Positions 9,703 to 19,127 of a stretch of DNA of 64,000 nucleotides are shown in pieces. This DNA comes from Maribacter sp. (lineage in GTDB: Bacteria; Bacteroidota; Bacteroidia; Flavobacteriales; Flavobacteriaceae): the NCBI GenBank assembly GCA_011050675.1, contig DRFI01000015.1, positions 33,897 through 97,896 on the forward strand, in the 5' to 3' direction. Below the pieces are notes generated by a model. It worked only from the letters and a program-made list of their open reading frames with translations, did no database searches and was not told where the DNA came from. The translations under genes were made by a program, and so were the position numbers. Position 1 is the stretch's first letter. Every line of letters begins with the position of its first letter.

Positions 9703-11340
9703 TTAGTGAAATGCTGGGACACCTCTTAACCTCTTAAATTGATTGTATGCTTTGTTCACTTTCTCTTTAGGTGCTTTTGTGAATTCAGTATTAGTAATTT
9801 CATATACTTTTTGAACACTATCCAGCTTATGGTGCATTACTGATAAGGTTTTTTGATAATTAGTGTCGAGGATAACATTGTTTTTCTCGTTTGGATCTTT
9901 TTTTAAATCATAGAGCTCCCAAGTATCTATATCATCGTAAAAGTGAATAAGTTTAAATCGCTCAGTTCTAATTCCATAATGTTTCTTTACCATGTGAAAA
10001 GCAGGAAAGTCGTAATAATGATAATATACTACATCACGAAAATCTTCTTCTTTTTCCGTTCCGTTTAATAAACCTAAAAAAGATTCACCTTGCATATTAG
10101 AACTTAAATCGGACAATCCCGATAGATCTAAAAAAGTAGGAGCAAAATCAAGATTCTGGACTAATGCATCAATTTCACTTGAAGGTTTTATAGTTCCAGG
10201 TAATTGCATTAATAGTGGAGTTTTAAAAGATTCTTCGTACATAAAACGTTTATCGAACCAACCATTTTCGCCCATCCAAAAACCTTGGTCAGAAGTATAA
10301 ACAACCAATGTATTTTTATCTAAGCCACTCTTTTCTAAATAATCAAGAATTTTACCTACACCTTCATCAACAGCAGCAATAGTTGCCATATAGTCTTGTA
10401 AATATCGTTGCCCTTTCCAAATAGCCAATTCTTTACCAGTTAATTTTGATTTATGAAAAGCGTTGTTTTTGGATAGGTAAGCTGCATTCCAAGTCCTACG
10501 TTGCTTAGATGTCATTCTATCAAAGTCAGTTGTCCATGGGTTATTGGCAAGTTCTGTTTTTCCATAAGCTGTCGACATTTTTAAGTCATGACCTTCATAC
10601 ATATCTCTATATATAGTTTGAAGTTGCTCTTTGGCGGCCCATTGCTTGTTAAATTCAGGAAAATAGCTATCTGGTAATGGGAATAATACCGAATCGTACA
10701 AATTGGTATGGCGTAGTGCCGGCATCCAATTTCTATGAGGTGCTTTATGTTGTACCATTAAGAAAAAAGGAAGAGAATCAGTTCTTTTATATTTTATCCA
10801 ATTCAACGCATCTTCAGTAATAATATCAGTCGCATAACCCTCAATACGAGTAGTATCTCCATTTTCAATAAAGTCGGGATTATAATAGTTTCCTTGATCT
10901 ACAATTATTTTCCAGTGGTCAAAACCTTCAGGATAATCATGTAAATGCCATTTACCAACTACAGCGGTTTCATATCCCGATTGCTGAAGCATTTTTGGCA
11001 ATGTGGGCTGGCTGCCATCAAAATGATCTCCATTTTGTCTAAATCCATTTATATGACTATGTTTTCCTGTTAATATGACGGCTCTGCTTGGTCCGCAAAT
11101 AGAATTGGTGACAAAACTGTTATTAAAAATTACGCCATTTTTAGCAAGTCTATCAATATTAGGGGTAGGTGCAAGTTTACTGATAGGATGTCCATAGGCA
11201 CTAATCGCTTGTATCGCATGATCATCGGCCATAATAAATAAAATATTTGGCTTTTGATCTGCTTTGTTCTTAGGCTTTAAGGATGTTTTACAATTAAGGT
11301 TCAAGAACCCAATCATTAACACTAGAATTCCTAAACGCAT
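9703..11340 (-). CDS. Type I sulfatase lipoprotein (formylglycine-dependent)
   Basis: This is an arylsulfatase-type hydrolase that removes sulfate esters from glycans. The formylglycine site is Cys82 in CGPSRAVILTGK, the cysteine form of the C-x-P-S-R motif. Calcium-site Asp residues 39-40 lie in ADDHA, and GKWHLHDYPEGFDHW follows. The N-terminus ends in LNLNC (Cys17), a lipobox. The sequence looks closest to sulfatases grouped near GlcNAc-6-sulfatases (S1_11), a call from general resemblance only. It is the last gene of the PUL, 42 bases after the GH3 gene. The maturase needed for activation is not in the window. It implies that the target glycan carries sulfate. Confidence 0.88.
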   Translation of the reverse strand: MRLGILVLMIGFLNLNCKTSLKPKNKADQKPNILFIMADDHAIQAISAYGHPISKLAPTPNIDRLAKNGVIFNNSFVTNSICGPSRAVILTGKHSHINGFRQNGDHFDGSQPTLPKMLQQSGYETAVVGKWHLHDYPEGFDHWKIIVDQGNYYNPDFIENGDTTRIEGYATDIITEDALNWIKYKRTDSLPFFLMVQHKAPHRNWMPALRHTNLYDSVLFPLPDSYFPEFNKQWAAKEQLQTIYRDMYEGHDLKMSTAYGKTELANNPWTTDFDRMTSKQRRTWNAAYLSKNNAFHKSKLTGKELAIWKGQRYLQDYMATIAAVDEGVGKILDYLEKSGLDKNTLVVYTSDQGFWMGENGWFDKRFMYEESFKTPLLMQLPGTIKPSSEIDALVQNLDFAPTFLDLSGLSDLSSNMQGESFLGLLNGTEKEEDFRDVVYYHYYDFPAFHMVKKHYGIRTERFKLIHFYDDIDTWELYDLKKDPNEKNNVILDTNYQKTLSVMHHKLDSVQKVYEITNTEFTKAPKEKVNKAYNQFKRLRGVPAFH

Positions 11341-11382
11341 AGATATTTTAATTTTTATTCTTAAACAATAATGTTTAGGAGA

Positions 11383-13653
11383 CTATTCCAATTCAAATTC
11401 AGCAGACATTTCTGCAGTTGAGTCACTACCAACAAACACTACAAATTTCCCGGGCTCTGATACAAATTGAAGGTTACTGTTGTAGAATTTTAAATCATTT
11501 GCATAAAGTGTTAAAGAAACGGTTTTTGTCTCTCCTTTTTTTAGGAATATTTTTTTGAATCCCTTTAACTCTCTTACAGGTGGGGTAATACTACGAACCT
11601 CATCTTTTAAGTACAATTGCACTACTTCTTCGCCATCGTAATCTCCCGTATTTTTTACAGTTACCGAGATATTGACGAGTTCATCTTGCGTAATTTTTTT
11701 CTTTTCTACAACAAGGTCACTATACTCAAAAGTCGTATAACTTAGACCGTAGCCAAATGGGAATAGTGGTGAAATCTCACTATCTAAATAATTAGATTTA
11801 AATTTTTCAAATCGGTTTGTAGGCGCTGGTCTCCCTGTATTTTTCATACTATGATAAATAGGAATTTGACCAACATTTCTAGGCCAACTAGCTGTTAGCT
11901 TCCCAGATGGGTTATAATCGCCGAAGATTACATCGGCAATTGCATTACCAGCTTCAACGCCAGGATTCCAAACTTGTAGAATACTTACTGGTAAGGTAAA
12001 TTCATCAGATATCGTTAAAGGTCTACCGCTAAATAGCACCAGTACAACTGGTTTGCCGGTTTCGACTAAAGCTTTGATTAATTTTTTTTGACTTGGTGGT
12101 ATAGATATTTCCGTTCTGCTTGCTGCTTCCCCTGCAAATTCAGAAGCTTCCCCAACTACTGCTACTATAATATCAGCATTTTCACTGTTTTGTAAAGCTT
12201 CCGATAACATTGCTTCGGGTGTTCGGGTATCGATATCTACTCGTAATCCGAATACATTTACACGTTTTGCAAACTCACCATCATTGGTGATATTAGCACC
12301 TTTGGTGTAGCTTATTCTAGCTTTAGGGGCTACATTTTTTAATCCTTCTAAAACAGGAATCGAAAGTTGTGGGTCGCCTGTAGGTGCCCATGTACCCAAC
12401 ATATTATTTTTGTCGTTTGCCAAAGGACCAACTAATGCGATTTTAGCATCCTTTTTTAATGGAAGTACGTTGTTTTCGTTTTTAAGTAATACAAAAGATT
12501 GGGTAGCAATTTTTCTTGCAGCTTCTCTATTTTCGGTTGTAAGAATGTCTTTTTCAGGTCTCGATGTATCCGAATACCTATAAGGATCATCAAACAAACC
12601 CAGTTGATGCTTGGCGGTTAAAATTCTTCTACAGGCTATGGTTATTGCTTCTTCGGTTACTTTGCCTTCTTTTACGGATTTCTTAAGTGTGGTTAAAAAA
12701 CCTTCACCTACCATGTCCATGTCAAGTCCCGCATTAAGGGCTTGAGCGGATACGGCTTGTAAATCTCCCAACCCGTGAGCTGTCATTTCATTCACAGAAG
12801 TATAATCTGAAACTACAAAACCTTTAAAACCCCATTGTTTTCTTAGCAAATCGGTAATTAACCATTTGTTGCCTGTTGCAGGTATGCCGTCAATATCATT
12901 GAATGAGGTCATTGCGCTACCTACACCAGCATCTACAGCAGCTTGGTAGGGTGGTAGGTATTGGTTGTACATTTTTACCTTACTCATATCAACGGAATTA
13001 TAATCACGCCCAGCTTCCACAGCACCATAAAGGGCAAGGTGTTTTACGGTTGCCATCATAGTCTGTGAATTACTCAGATCATTACCCTGGTAGCCTTTTA
13101 CCATTGCAGTTGCGATAGCTGATCCTAAGTAAGGGTCTTCACCCGAGCCTTCAGAAATTCTTCCCCATCTGGCATCACGAGATATATCAACCATTGGTGA
13201 GAAGTTCCAGTTGATACCATCTGCAGTAGCTTCTTTTGCGGCCATCTTTGCAGCACTTTCAATTAATTCCATATTCCAACTAGAAGCAACGCCAAGTGGA
13301 ATAGGGTAGGTGGTTTTATACCCGTGAATAATATCTGAACCTATTAATAATGGTATTTTTAATCTAGAATTCTTAATAGCAATTTCTTGTGCCTGCCTTA
13401 CTTTTTCAGGTCCAGAAACACCAAATAACCCACCTACTTGGCCTTCTTTGATTTTTAACTCTACATTTTTACTAACTACAGAACCTGTGGCTATACCGCC
13501 GCCGGGAGTCAATAAGTTTAATTGTCCTATTTTCTCATCTAAGGTCATTTTATTTAATAGCGCTTCAACCTCAGGTATAGCCTCTTGTGCTGTAATATTG
13601 AAGACAGCAAAAGTTAGTAGAAGTATAGAAAATATGTTTTTCTTAATAGTCAT
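11383..13653 (-). CDS. GH3 beta-glucosidase (BglX-like)
   Basis: This 756-residue exo-acting glycoside hydrolase releases terminal beta-linked glucose or a similar sugar. A signal peptide ends at ITAQ near residue 22. The (alpha/beta)8 barrel holds the nucleophile Asp in GFVVSDYTS near residue 280. The second domain carries the likely acid/base Glu in EFAGEAASR, and a fibronectin-III-like domain closes the protein. Domain order and length are those of periplasmic BglX. Next to two GH144-type genes it would suit the role of a beta-1,2-glucosidase acting on sophoro-oligosaccharides, as GH3 enzymes do in known beta-1,2-glucan loci. Other beta-linkages cannot be excluded. Confidence 0.9.
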   Translation of the reverse strand: MTIKKNIFSILLLTFAVFNITAQEAIPEVEALLNKMTLDEKIGQLNLLTPGGGIATGSVVSKNVELKIKEGQVGGLFGVSGPEKVRQAQEIAIKNSRLKIPLLIGSDIIHGYKTTYPIPLGVASSWNMELIESAAKMAAKEATADGINWNFSPMVDISRDARWGRISEGSGEDPYLGSAIATAMVKGYQGNDLSNSQTMMATVKHLALYGAVEAGRDYNSVDMSKVKMYNQYLPPYQAAVDAGVGSAMTSFNDIDGIPATGNKWLITDLLRKQWGFKGFVVSDYTSVNEMTAHGLGDLQAVSAQALNAGLDMDMVGEGFLTTLKKSVKEGKVTEEAITIACRRILTAKHQLGLFDDPYRYSDTSRPEKDILTTENREAARKIATQSFVLLKNENNVLPLKKDAKIALVGPLANDKNNMLGTWAPTGDPQLSIPVLEGLKNVAPKARISYTKGANITNDGEFAKRVNVFGLRVDIDTRTPEAMLSEALQNSENADIIVAVVGEASEFAGEAASRTEISIPPSQKKLIKALVETGKPVVLVLFSGRPLTISDEFTLPVSILQVWNPGVEAGNAIADVIFGDYNPSGKLTASWPRNVGQIPIYHSMKNTGRPAPTNRFEKFKSNYLDSEISPLFPFGYGLSYTTFEYSDLVVEKKKITQDELVNISVTVKNTGDYDGEEVVQLYLKDEVRSITPPVRELKGFKKIFLKKGETKTVSLTLYANDLKFYNSNLQFVSEPGKFVVFVGSDSTAEMSAEFELE

Positions 13654-13697
13654 TTATGTTAGCTTTAATTTAAATGAGTTACAGTGTAGCTGCGGGT

Positions 13698-14495
13698 TTA
13701 TTTCTCTTCGTTTAAGGTATTAGAGAAAAGCCATTGTAATAATTCTGGTTCTGCAAAAGCAGGGTCCCAACTATTATGGTTGGCAAAATCATATAAGGTA
13801 AGCCGAGGGAACGCTCCCTCATTCAATAATGCCGAAACCATTTTCATAGACTGTAAAGGATCAACTACGTTATCTTTTGCTCCGTGAAATGCCCAAACTG
13901 GTATTTTTTTGGCATAGTTATTTACATACTTAGGATCCCCCGCACCACATATAGCAATGGCAGCGGCAAAACGATTAGGGTTTCTAGCCAGTAATTCATA
14001 TGTACCCATGCCACCCATAGAAAGACCCATTACGTACGTTCGATTTTTATTGACGAAAGTTTCTTCTTTAAACTTATCTAATAAACTTAATACCAAACCC
14101 ATTGCTTTGGTAGGACCATTTTTAAACTGAAAATCTAACTTTACAGGGTAATTGTTGCGATTAACATCTACTTGTGCCCAGTAGTCGTTTGTAGCACATT
14201 GAGGCATAAGTACAATTGCAGGAAATTCGGTTCTGTTGTTTTGGTCAAGAAATAAAGAACTACCATGAGTTAGTTGCTTTTGGTTATCATTGCCTCTTTC
14301 ACCTGCACCATGTAAAAAAAGTACTAGGGGATAAGATTTTTTTGTATCAAAATTTTCAGGATATAGAATTCTATATCGCAACGTATCAGCTGCAACAATC
14401 AATTCTTTTTTTTCAAATAAATTGACATCTTGCGCTGTGGTTATGAAATTGCAAACAAGAAGTAAAGCAAGAATAAAAAAGTGTTTATTTTTCAT
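13698..14495 (-). CDS. Alpha/beta-hydrolase esterase (dienelactone-hydrolase/PHB-depolymerase-like)
   Basis: This is a secreted serine esterase. PLVLFLHGAGERGNDN gives the oxyanion-hole region, the nucleophile Ser lies in GLSMGGMG, an acid residue is probable in GAKDNVVD, and the catalytic His is likely in FANHNSWDP. The start at 14495 (MKNKHFFILALLLVC) gives a clean signal peptide; the longer frame back to 14537 adds 14 residues and no signal. The start overlaps the end of the preceding GH144-type gene by 11 bases, so it belongs to the same operon. It could remove acyl decorations (acetyl or succinyl) from the PUL substrate before the glycosidases act. Substrate uncertain. Confidence 0.8.
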   Translation of the reverse strand: MKNKHFFILALLLVCNFITTAQDVNLFEKKELIVAADTLRYRILYPENFDTKKSYPLVLFLHGAGERGNDNQKQLTHGSSLFLDQNNRTEFPAIVLMPQCATNDYWAQVDVNRNNYPVKLDFQFKNGPTKAMGLVLSLLDKFKEETFVNKNRTYVMGLSMGGMGTYELLARNPNRFAAAIAICGAGDPKYVNNYAKKIPVWAFHGAKDNVVDPLQSMKMVSALLNEGAFPRLTLYDFANHNSWDPAFAEPELLQWLFSNTLNEEK

Positions 14496-15915
14496 AGGTA
14501 TAACCGAGTTTGTCAAGACCGTTTTGAATGTCTTCATTTTGCATAAAAAGATTCCAAAGGAGACCAGTTCTGTAATTTTCTATCATTACAATTTCAGGAC
14601 CTTGGTCAATTGCTAAGTATGCTTCTGCCACCCAAAAATTGTTTTGCGGACTAAAAGCATCATAAAACCCTGCAGGACCTAATAATTGATCTTTGTACTG
14701 ATAAAAATAACGTAATGCTTTTATAGATTCTTCGGGGGTGTAAGGAATGGAACTTATAGCTGCCGTTGGTGAAATTACGCCAGTATCATTGCTTGGGCTA
14801 TGAGCATTGTAGCCTAAAGTGCCATCTGTATTTCTAGAATAGCTAGCGGTTAATCCCCAACAATTTTCGCCATAATCAGCATATTTTTTTGGGTTTTCAA
14901 CACAATACAAATAATTGATTTTTGAATGATTTACTGCGGCATCCCAATAGTTTACATAACCATCGTTCAAGTTTTTTGGGTTAAGTCCTAAGTATGAATA
15001 ATGAGCCCAAAATAATGGTCCGCCTTTAGGGGAGTTTCCTGCGTGATCTACAATTAACGGAATGTTGTAGGCGCTGGTAGCATCTGTAATTGCTCCGTTT
15101 GACGCCCAACCATTAGTGTAGACCTCTTTCTCAATGGAATATTCTGGTGAAGCAGCTGCCATCACGTAAGTAATCAGCACTTCATTATACCCTTTGAGTT
15201 CTAAGTTGATATCAAAACCAAAATTAGGACTCCAATGCCAGTAGAGGCTATTCTTATCTTGTGTGTACCAGTTCCACTCAACACCTTTCCAAAGTTCATC
15301 TGCTTTATCGGCTATAGATTTTTCGGTGTCGGTCCCATCTTTAAAATACTCTTTAATACAAATTAAACCTTGTGCTAAAAAAGCTGTTTCAACAAGGTCA
15401 CCTCCATTATCTAGATTACTAAAGGGTTTAACATTCCCATTTGTACCGTCTAACCAATGTGGCCAAGCACCGTGAAAGCGATCAGCAGATGCTAAGAAAT
15501 TTAAAATTTGATCAATACGTTCTACGGATTGTTGACGTGTAATGAAACCTCGTTCTACGCCAACCAATAACGCCATTAAACCAAAACCTGTTCCACCAAT
15601 AGTTACGGTATTAGGATCGTTCGATGGTTCATTAGGATGATAACGTTCACGAGCAGCACCGGAATTAACCTCGGCAAAATCCCAAAAATACTTGAAGGTT
15701 TCTTGTTGAGTTAGATCTAAAAGTTCTTCATCTGAAATATCGGAAACTTCAGGTTCTGGTGTCGAGGGTGTTTCGGGCAGTTCAGATTCTCCAGTTGGGG
15801 CATTAGGTTCTGATGATGAACATGCCAATAAAAATATAGTTAAGAATCCCAAGAAAACAGCGATCGTCTTTTGGAATATTTGCTTTTTGTACCTAATTCG
15901 ATTTTTGCCTTTCAT
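14485..15915 (-). CDS. GH144-type glucanase (Pfam Glycoamylase) lipoprotein, copy 1
   Basis: This 476-residue protein belongs to the Pfam Glycoamylase family, whose characterised Bacteroidota members are GH144 endo-beta-1,2-glucanases or related enzymes. The opening TFKYFWDFAEVNSGAARER, then GGTGFGLMALLVGVERGFI, ADRFHGAWPHW and NGGDLVETAFLAQGL are the conserved (alpha/alpha)6-barrel segments. It begins with a lipobox (FLLACSS) and a Pro/Glu-rich spacer, so it is anchored and may face the cell surface. It overlaps the preceding GH144-type gene by ATGA. The two copies share order and motifs throughout and look like an old tandem duplication, perhaps splitting endo- and exo- or surface and periplasmic roles. 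Confidence 0.85.
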   Translation of the reverse strand: MKGKNRIRYKKQIFQKTIAVFLGFLTIFLLACSSSEPNAPTGESELPETPSTPEPEVSDISDEELLDLTQQETFKYFWDFAEVNSGAARERYHPNEPSNDPNTVTIGGTGFGLMALLVGVERGFITRQQSVERIDQILNFLASADRFHGAWPHWLDGTNGNVKPFSNLDNGGDLVETAFLAQGLICIKEYFKDGTDTEKSIADKADELWKGVEWNWYTQDKNSLYWHWSPNFGFDINLELKGYNEVLITYVMAAASPEYSIEKEVYTNGWASNGAITDATSAYNIPLIVDHAGNSPKGGPLFWAHYSYLGLNPKNLNDGYVNYWDAAVNHSKINYLYCVENPKKYADYGENCWGLTASYSRNTDGTLGYNAHSPSNDTGVISPTAAISSIPYTPEESIKALRYFYQYKDQLLGPAGFYDAFSPQNNFWVAEAYLAIDQGPEIVMIENYRTGLLWNLFMQNEDIQNGLDKLGYTYEK

Positions 15916-17270
15916 TGCGGTGCTGTTATTGAAAATCCTAATTTATCTAAGCCTTTGATTACATCTTTATTAGTCATAAATAACATCCAGAATAAACCAC
16001 TTCTATGATTTTCTATCATTACCGGAATAGGACCTTGATCGATGGCCAAATATCTTGGTAAAACCCAATTTTCTTCTAAACTAAAAGCATCATAGGGTCC
16101 GTATTTTCCAATTAGCGTATCATGCTTAGTGTATAGATTTCTTAAGAATGCCATGCTCTCTTTTGGAGCATACGGCATAGAAGATAGTGCTGCTGTAGGT
16201 GAAATAACACTAATGTCTCTATCTGGTCTATGACCTGCGTAACCATTTATAGAATAACTTGATGTTAGTCCCCATAAATCTTCGCCATATCCTTTAAAGT
16301 TCTTAGGATTATCAACGGCATACTTATATTGTATCATGGTATGGTTGCGATTCAACTCCCAATAATCGGCATATTGATCTTTTAGGCCTTTCGGGTTTAA
16401 ACCGGTAAAAGAATAATGTGCCCAGAACATTGGCCCGACGGGTGATGCATCACTTTCATAATGATCTAAAATAGTAGGTAGACCATAAAATGTAGTGTCT
16501 TTAGTAATAGCGCCGTTTCTTGCCCAACCTTGCTCGTAAACCTCTTTTTTAATAGGGTGCGTTGGAGATGCTGCTGCCAGAATGTACATGATTAATGCTT
16601 CATTGTATCCGCCTACAGGAAAATTCATATCCCATTCATATTCTGGAGACCAGTGCCAGTATAAAACATTTTCACCTTTTGTGTACCAATCCCATTCTAC
16701 TTCCTCCCATAGTTTTTGAATGCGTTGTGCTAGTTTTTTCTCTCTTTCATTACCATCTTCAAAGTATTCTTTAACGGTTAACAAACCTTCAATAAGAAAT
16801 GCAGTTTCTACAAGATCTCCGCCATTATCCTTTTTGCTAAATGGAGTCATTTTACCATTTGGAGTAAGCCAATGTGGCCATGCACCATGAAAACGATCGG
16901 CATTGTCAAGGAAGTCAACTGCTTTTTCTAGTCGTGCAAGACCTTTTTCACGTGTTATAAAATCCCTTTCAATACCAACTAAAATTGCCATTACACCAAA
17001 ACCAGATCCACCAATGGTAATTATGTCCTTATCATGTGTTGGATAAATATCATCTAAATGAATTCTTTCTCTTGCCAGCCCTGAAGTAGGTTCTGCACCT
17101 TCCCAGAAATAATTGAACGTCTGTTTTTGTACAGAATCCAACAATTGTTCATCCGTAATCTTAATTTTTTCTACACTCTCTCCTTGATCTCTAAGTTTGG
17201 ACTTAGAGGAATGACCATTACAACCCACTAACAAAGTTGTAATGGCCATTGAAAACAAAAATAACCTCAT
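15912..17270 (-). CDS. GH144-type glucanase (Pfam Glycoamylase) lipoprotein, copy 2
   Basis: This 452-residue paralogue of the next gene has the same landmarks: TFNYFWEGAEPTSGLARER, GGSGFGVMAILVGIERDFI, ADRFHGAWPHWL and NGGDLVETAFLIEGL. The lipobox is LLVGC near residue 16, with a shorter spacer than copy 1. It lies 45 bases after the LamG protein gene and its TGA overlaps the ATG of copy 1. Both would cleave the backbone glucan into oligosaccharides for SusCD import or for the GH3 enzyme. The Glycoamylase family also holds members of unknown specificity, so beta-1,2-glucan is an inference from the combination with GH3. Confidence 0.85.
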   Translation of the reverse strand: MRLFLFSMAITTLLVGCNGHSSKSKLRDQGESVEKIKITDEQLLDSVQKQTFNYFWEGAEPTSGLARERIHLDDIYPTHDKDIITIGGSGFGVMAILVGIERDFITREKGLARLEKAVDFLDNADRFHGAWPHWLTPNGKMTPFSKKDNGGDLVETAFLIEGLLTVKEYFEDGNEREKKLAQRIQKLWEEVEWDWYTKGENVLYWHWSPEYEWDMNFPVGGYNEALIMYILAAASPTHPIKKEVYEQGWARNGAITKDTTFYGLPTILDHYESDASPVGPMFWAHYSFTGLNPKGLKDQYADYWELNRNHTMIQYKYAVDNPKNFKGYGEDLWGLTSSYSINGYAGHRPDRDISVISPTAALSSMPYAPKESMAFLRNLYTKHDTLIGKYGPYDAFSLEENWVLPRYLAIDQGPIPVMIENHRSGLFWMLFMTNKDVIKGLDKLGFSITAPQ

Positions 17271-17315
17271 AAATAACTACTGCATTAACTCAATTAAACT
17301 AAACTACTATCGTGC

Positions 17316-19115
17316 TTAAAGACCTGATTGTCTTATCTCTTGAATTTCTTGCTGGCTCAATGCTTTGTTGTATAATCTAAGTTCATCAATAAAACTTAAA
17401 TCAAAACCGTGTCCCCATTCTGTAAATCGTGGAGCACCTGAACCGATGGATAGCATGTCGCATCCTGTCCAATCTACACCCGTGAAATCTCCTTGGGCAA
17501 CAACTTCGCCATCAATATAGACTACACACTCGGTGCCAGAAATGGTAAATGCAAGATGTACCCAATCAGTGATTGAAGGATCTAACGCTGCGGCATCACC
17601 ACCATCAAACCATGAATCAGCTTCTCCATTACCTACATTTAATTTAAAAACTTGACGTGTGGCATCACCTTCCCTAAAGAATCGGAAACCGTTGGTGCGT
17701 TTGTTCTGTACATCTGGATATCCTGCATTATCTACATCTTCGGGACCCATTACCAAAATGGCACCTCTTGTTGGGTTAGCGTTTAGCTTATACCATAAAG
17801 TAGTGCTAAACTCGTCTGTGGTAATAGCCCCAGATTCATTCGCTGGAAAAGTCAAGTAAGAATCGGTAGCGCCTGCATATGCATTATCACCTTCTACACT
17901 TTCATCTGCAAAAGTAGGAGTACCGACTTCGGTAGCATCGACATTTCTAAAACGTTCATTGTAGCTGCCATCAAAAGGCATATAGAACATTTCTCCGTCG
18001 AAAGTAGGAGGGTAGGAAGAAACAAATAGACCAGAATCATCTGCCATTATTTGTTGAATTTCCTGTTGAGTTATTGCTCTGTTAAAAATACGCAACTCGT
18101 CTAATAGGCTCTCATCCGATAAGTGATTCCAAGCTGTAAAATTAGGAGCTCCAGACATAATCGATAAAACATTTGCTCCAGTCCAATCTATACCGGCTAA
18201 ATCTCCCTCTTTAACTATTTGACCGTCTATGTAAACAGTGGCTTCAGAGCCTGTAATGGTAAATGCTAAATTTACCCATTCGTTGGTAGTAGGATCTACA
18301 TCTGCAGCTTCACCACCATCGAACCAAGTGCCATCTGTACCGGTACCAACGTTTAATTTAAAGCGTTGCATTCCATTTGCATTTTCACGGAAAAATCTAA
18401 ATCCTTTAGAAAGATCATTATCTGTGCCATCGATTAATGGTGGACTTAAAGTTAAAATACCTGCACGGTCTGGTGTACTATTTACTTTCATCCAAAAAAT
18501 AGCACTGAATTCTGTATTTTTAAAACGCTCTGAATCTAAGGTCAAATATGTATCTGCAGCGCCAGCATATGATCCGTCGCCAGCAATATTTTCTTCACTG
18601 ATGGATGGGTTTCCAAATTCTTGGGCTTCTTCAAAACTGATAAGATCCACGTAAGCTCCATCAAAGGGCATGTATAGTATCTCTCCAGGGTATTTGGAAA
18701 TATAAGCGGGTTCTTTTGTGAAGTTAACACTGCTATTAGTTGTTTTACCATCTAAATCAGTTGCAGATATAGTTAATACATGTTCACCATCGGCAAGTTT
18801 ATCATACATTAAATCATCAACTATGAGTCTTCTGTAATCTAAAAAGTCCGTATATTTTTTAATTGAGGACCCATCTAACAAAACACCAACAGATTCCAAT
18901 TCTATATCATCTACAGCTTCAAATTTTATTGTAATTGTAGCTAATTCTTCATTTACTTTTACTGCCAAACCTTCGGTAGGTGAAGTAATAGTGATATTAG
19001 GTGCAGTTTCATCTGCACCTGGATCAACCTCGGTAAGTGAATCAATACCATCTTCACAGGCAACCAAAAGAAGGGTAGCTAACAGGACGGTAATTATGTT
19101 TTTAAAATTATTCAT
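17316..19115 (-). CDS. Surface glycan-binding lipoprotein with Ig-like and two LamG domains
   Basis: This 599-residue lipoprotein (lipobox LLLVACEDG, Cys near residue 20) sits where SusE/SusF-type surface glycan-binding proteins are usually encoded, directly after susD. An Ig-like domain covers about residues 40-135 (PNITITSPTEGLAVKV). Two concanavalin-like LamG domains follow, about 145-350 and 375-598, each with MPFDGAY or MPFDGSY at the start and IDELRLYNKALSQQEIQ or a near match at the end. The two LamG copies are clear internal duplicates. No catalytic motif is seen. The likely role is to hold the polysaccharide at the cell surface. Confidence 0.82.
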   Translation of the reverse strand: MNNFKNIITVLLATLLLVACEDGIDSLTEVDPGADETAPNITITSPTEGLAVKVNEELATITIKFEAVDDIELESVGVLLDGSSIKKYTDFLDYRRLIVDDLMYDKLADGEHVLTISATDLDGKTTNSSVNFTKEPAYISKYPGEILYMPFDGAYVDLISFEEAQEFGNPSISEENIAGDGSYAGAADTYLTLDSERFKNTEFSAIFWMKVNSTPDRAGILTLSPPLIDGTDNDLSKGFRFFRENANGMQRFKLNVGTGTDGTWFDGGEAADVDPTTNEWVNLAFTITGSEATVYIDGQIVKEGDLAGIDWTGANVLSIMSGAPNFTAWNHLSDESLLDELRIFNRAITQQEIQQIMADDSGLFVSSYPPTFDGEMFYMPFDGSYNERFRNVDATEVGTPTFADESVEGDNAYAGATDSYLTFPANESGAITTDEFSTTLWYKLNANPTRGAILVMGPEDVDNAGYPDVQNKRTNGFRFFREGDATRQVFKLNVGNGEADSWFDGGDAAALDPSITDWVHLAFTISGTECVVYIDGEVVAQGDFTGVDWTGCDMLSIGSGAPRFTEWGHGFDLSFIDELRLYNKALSQQEIQEIRQSGL

Positions 19116-19127
19116 TGTTGTAATTTT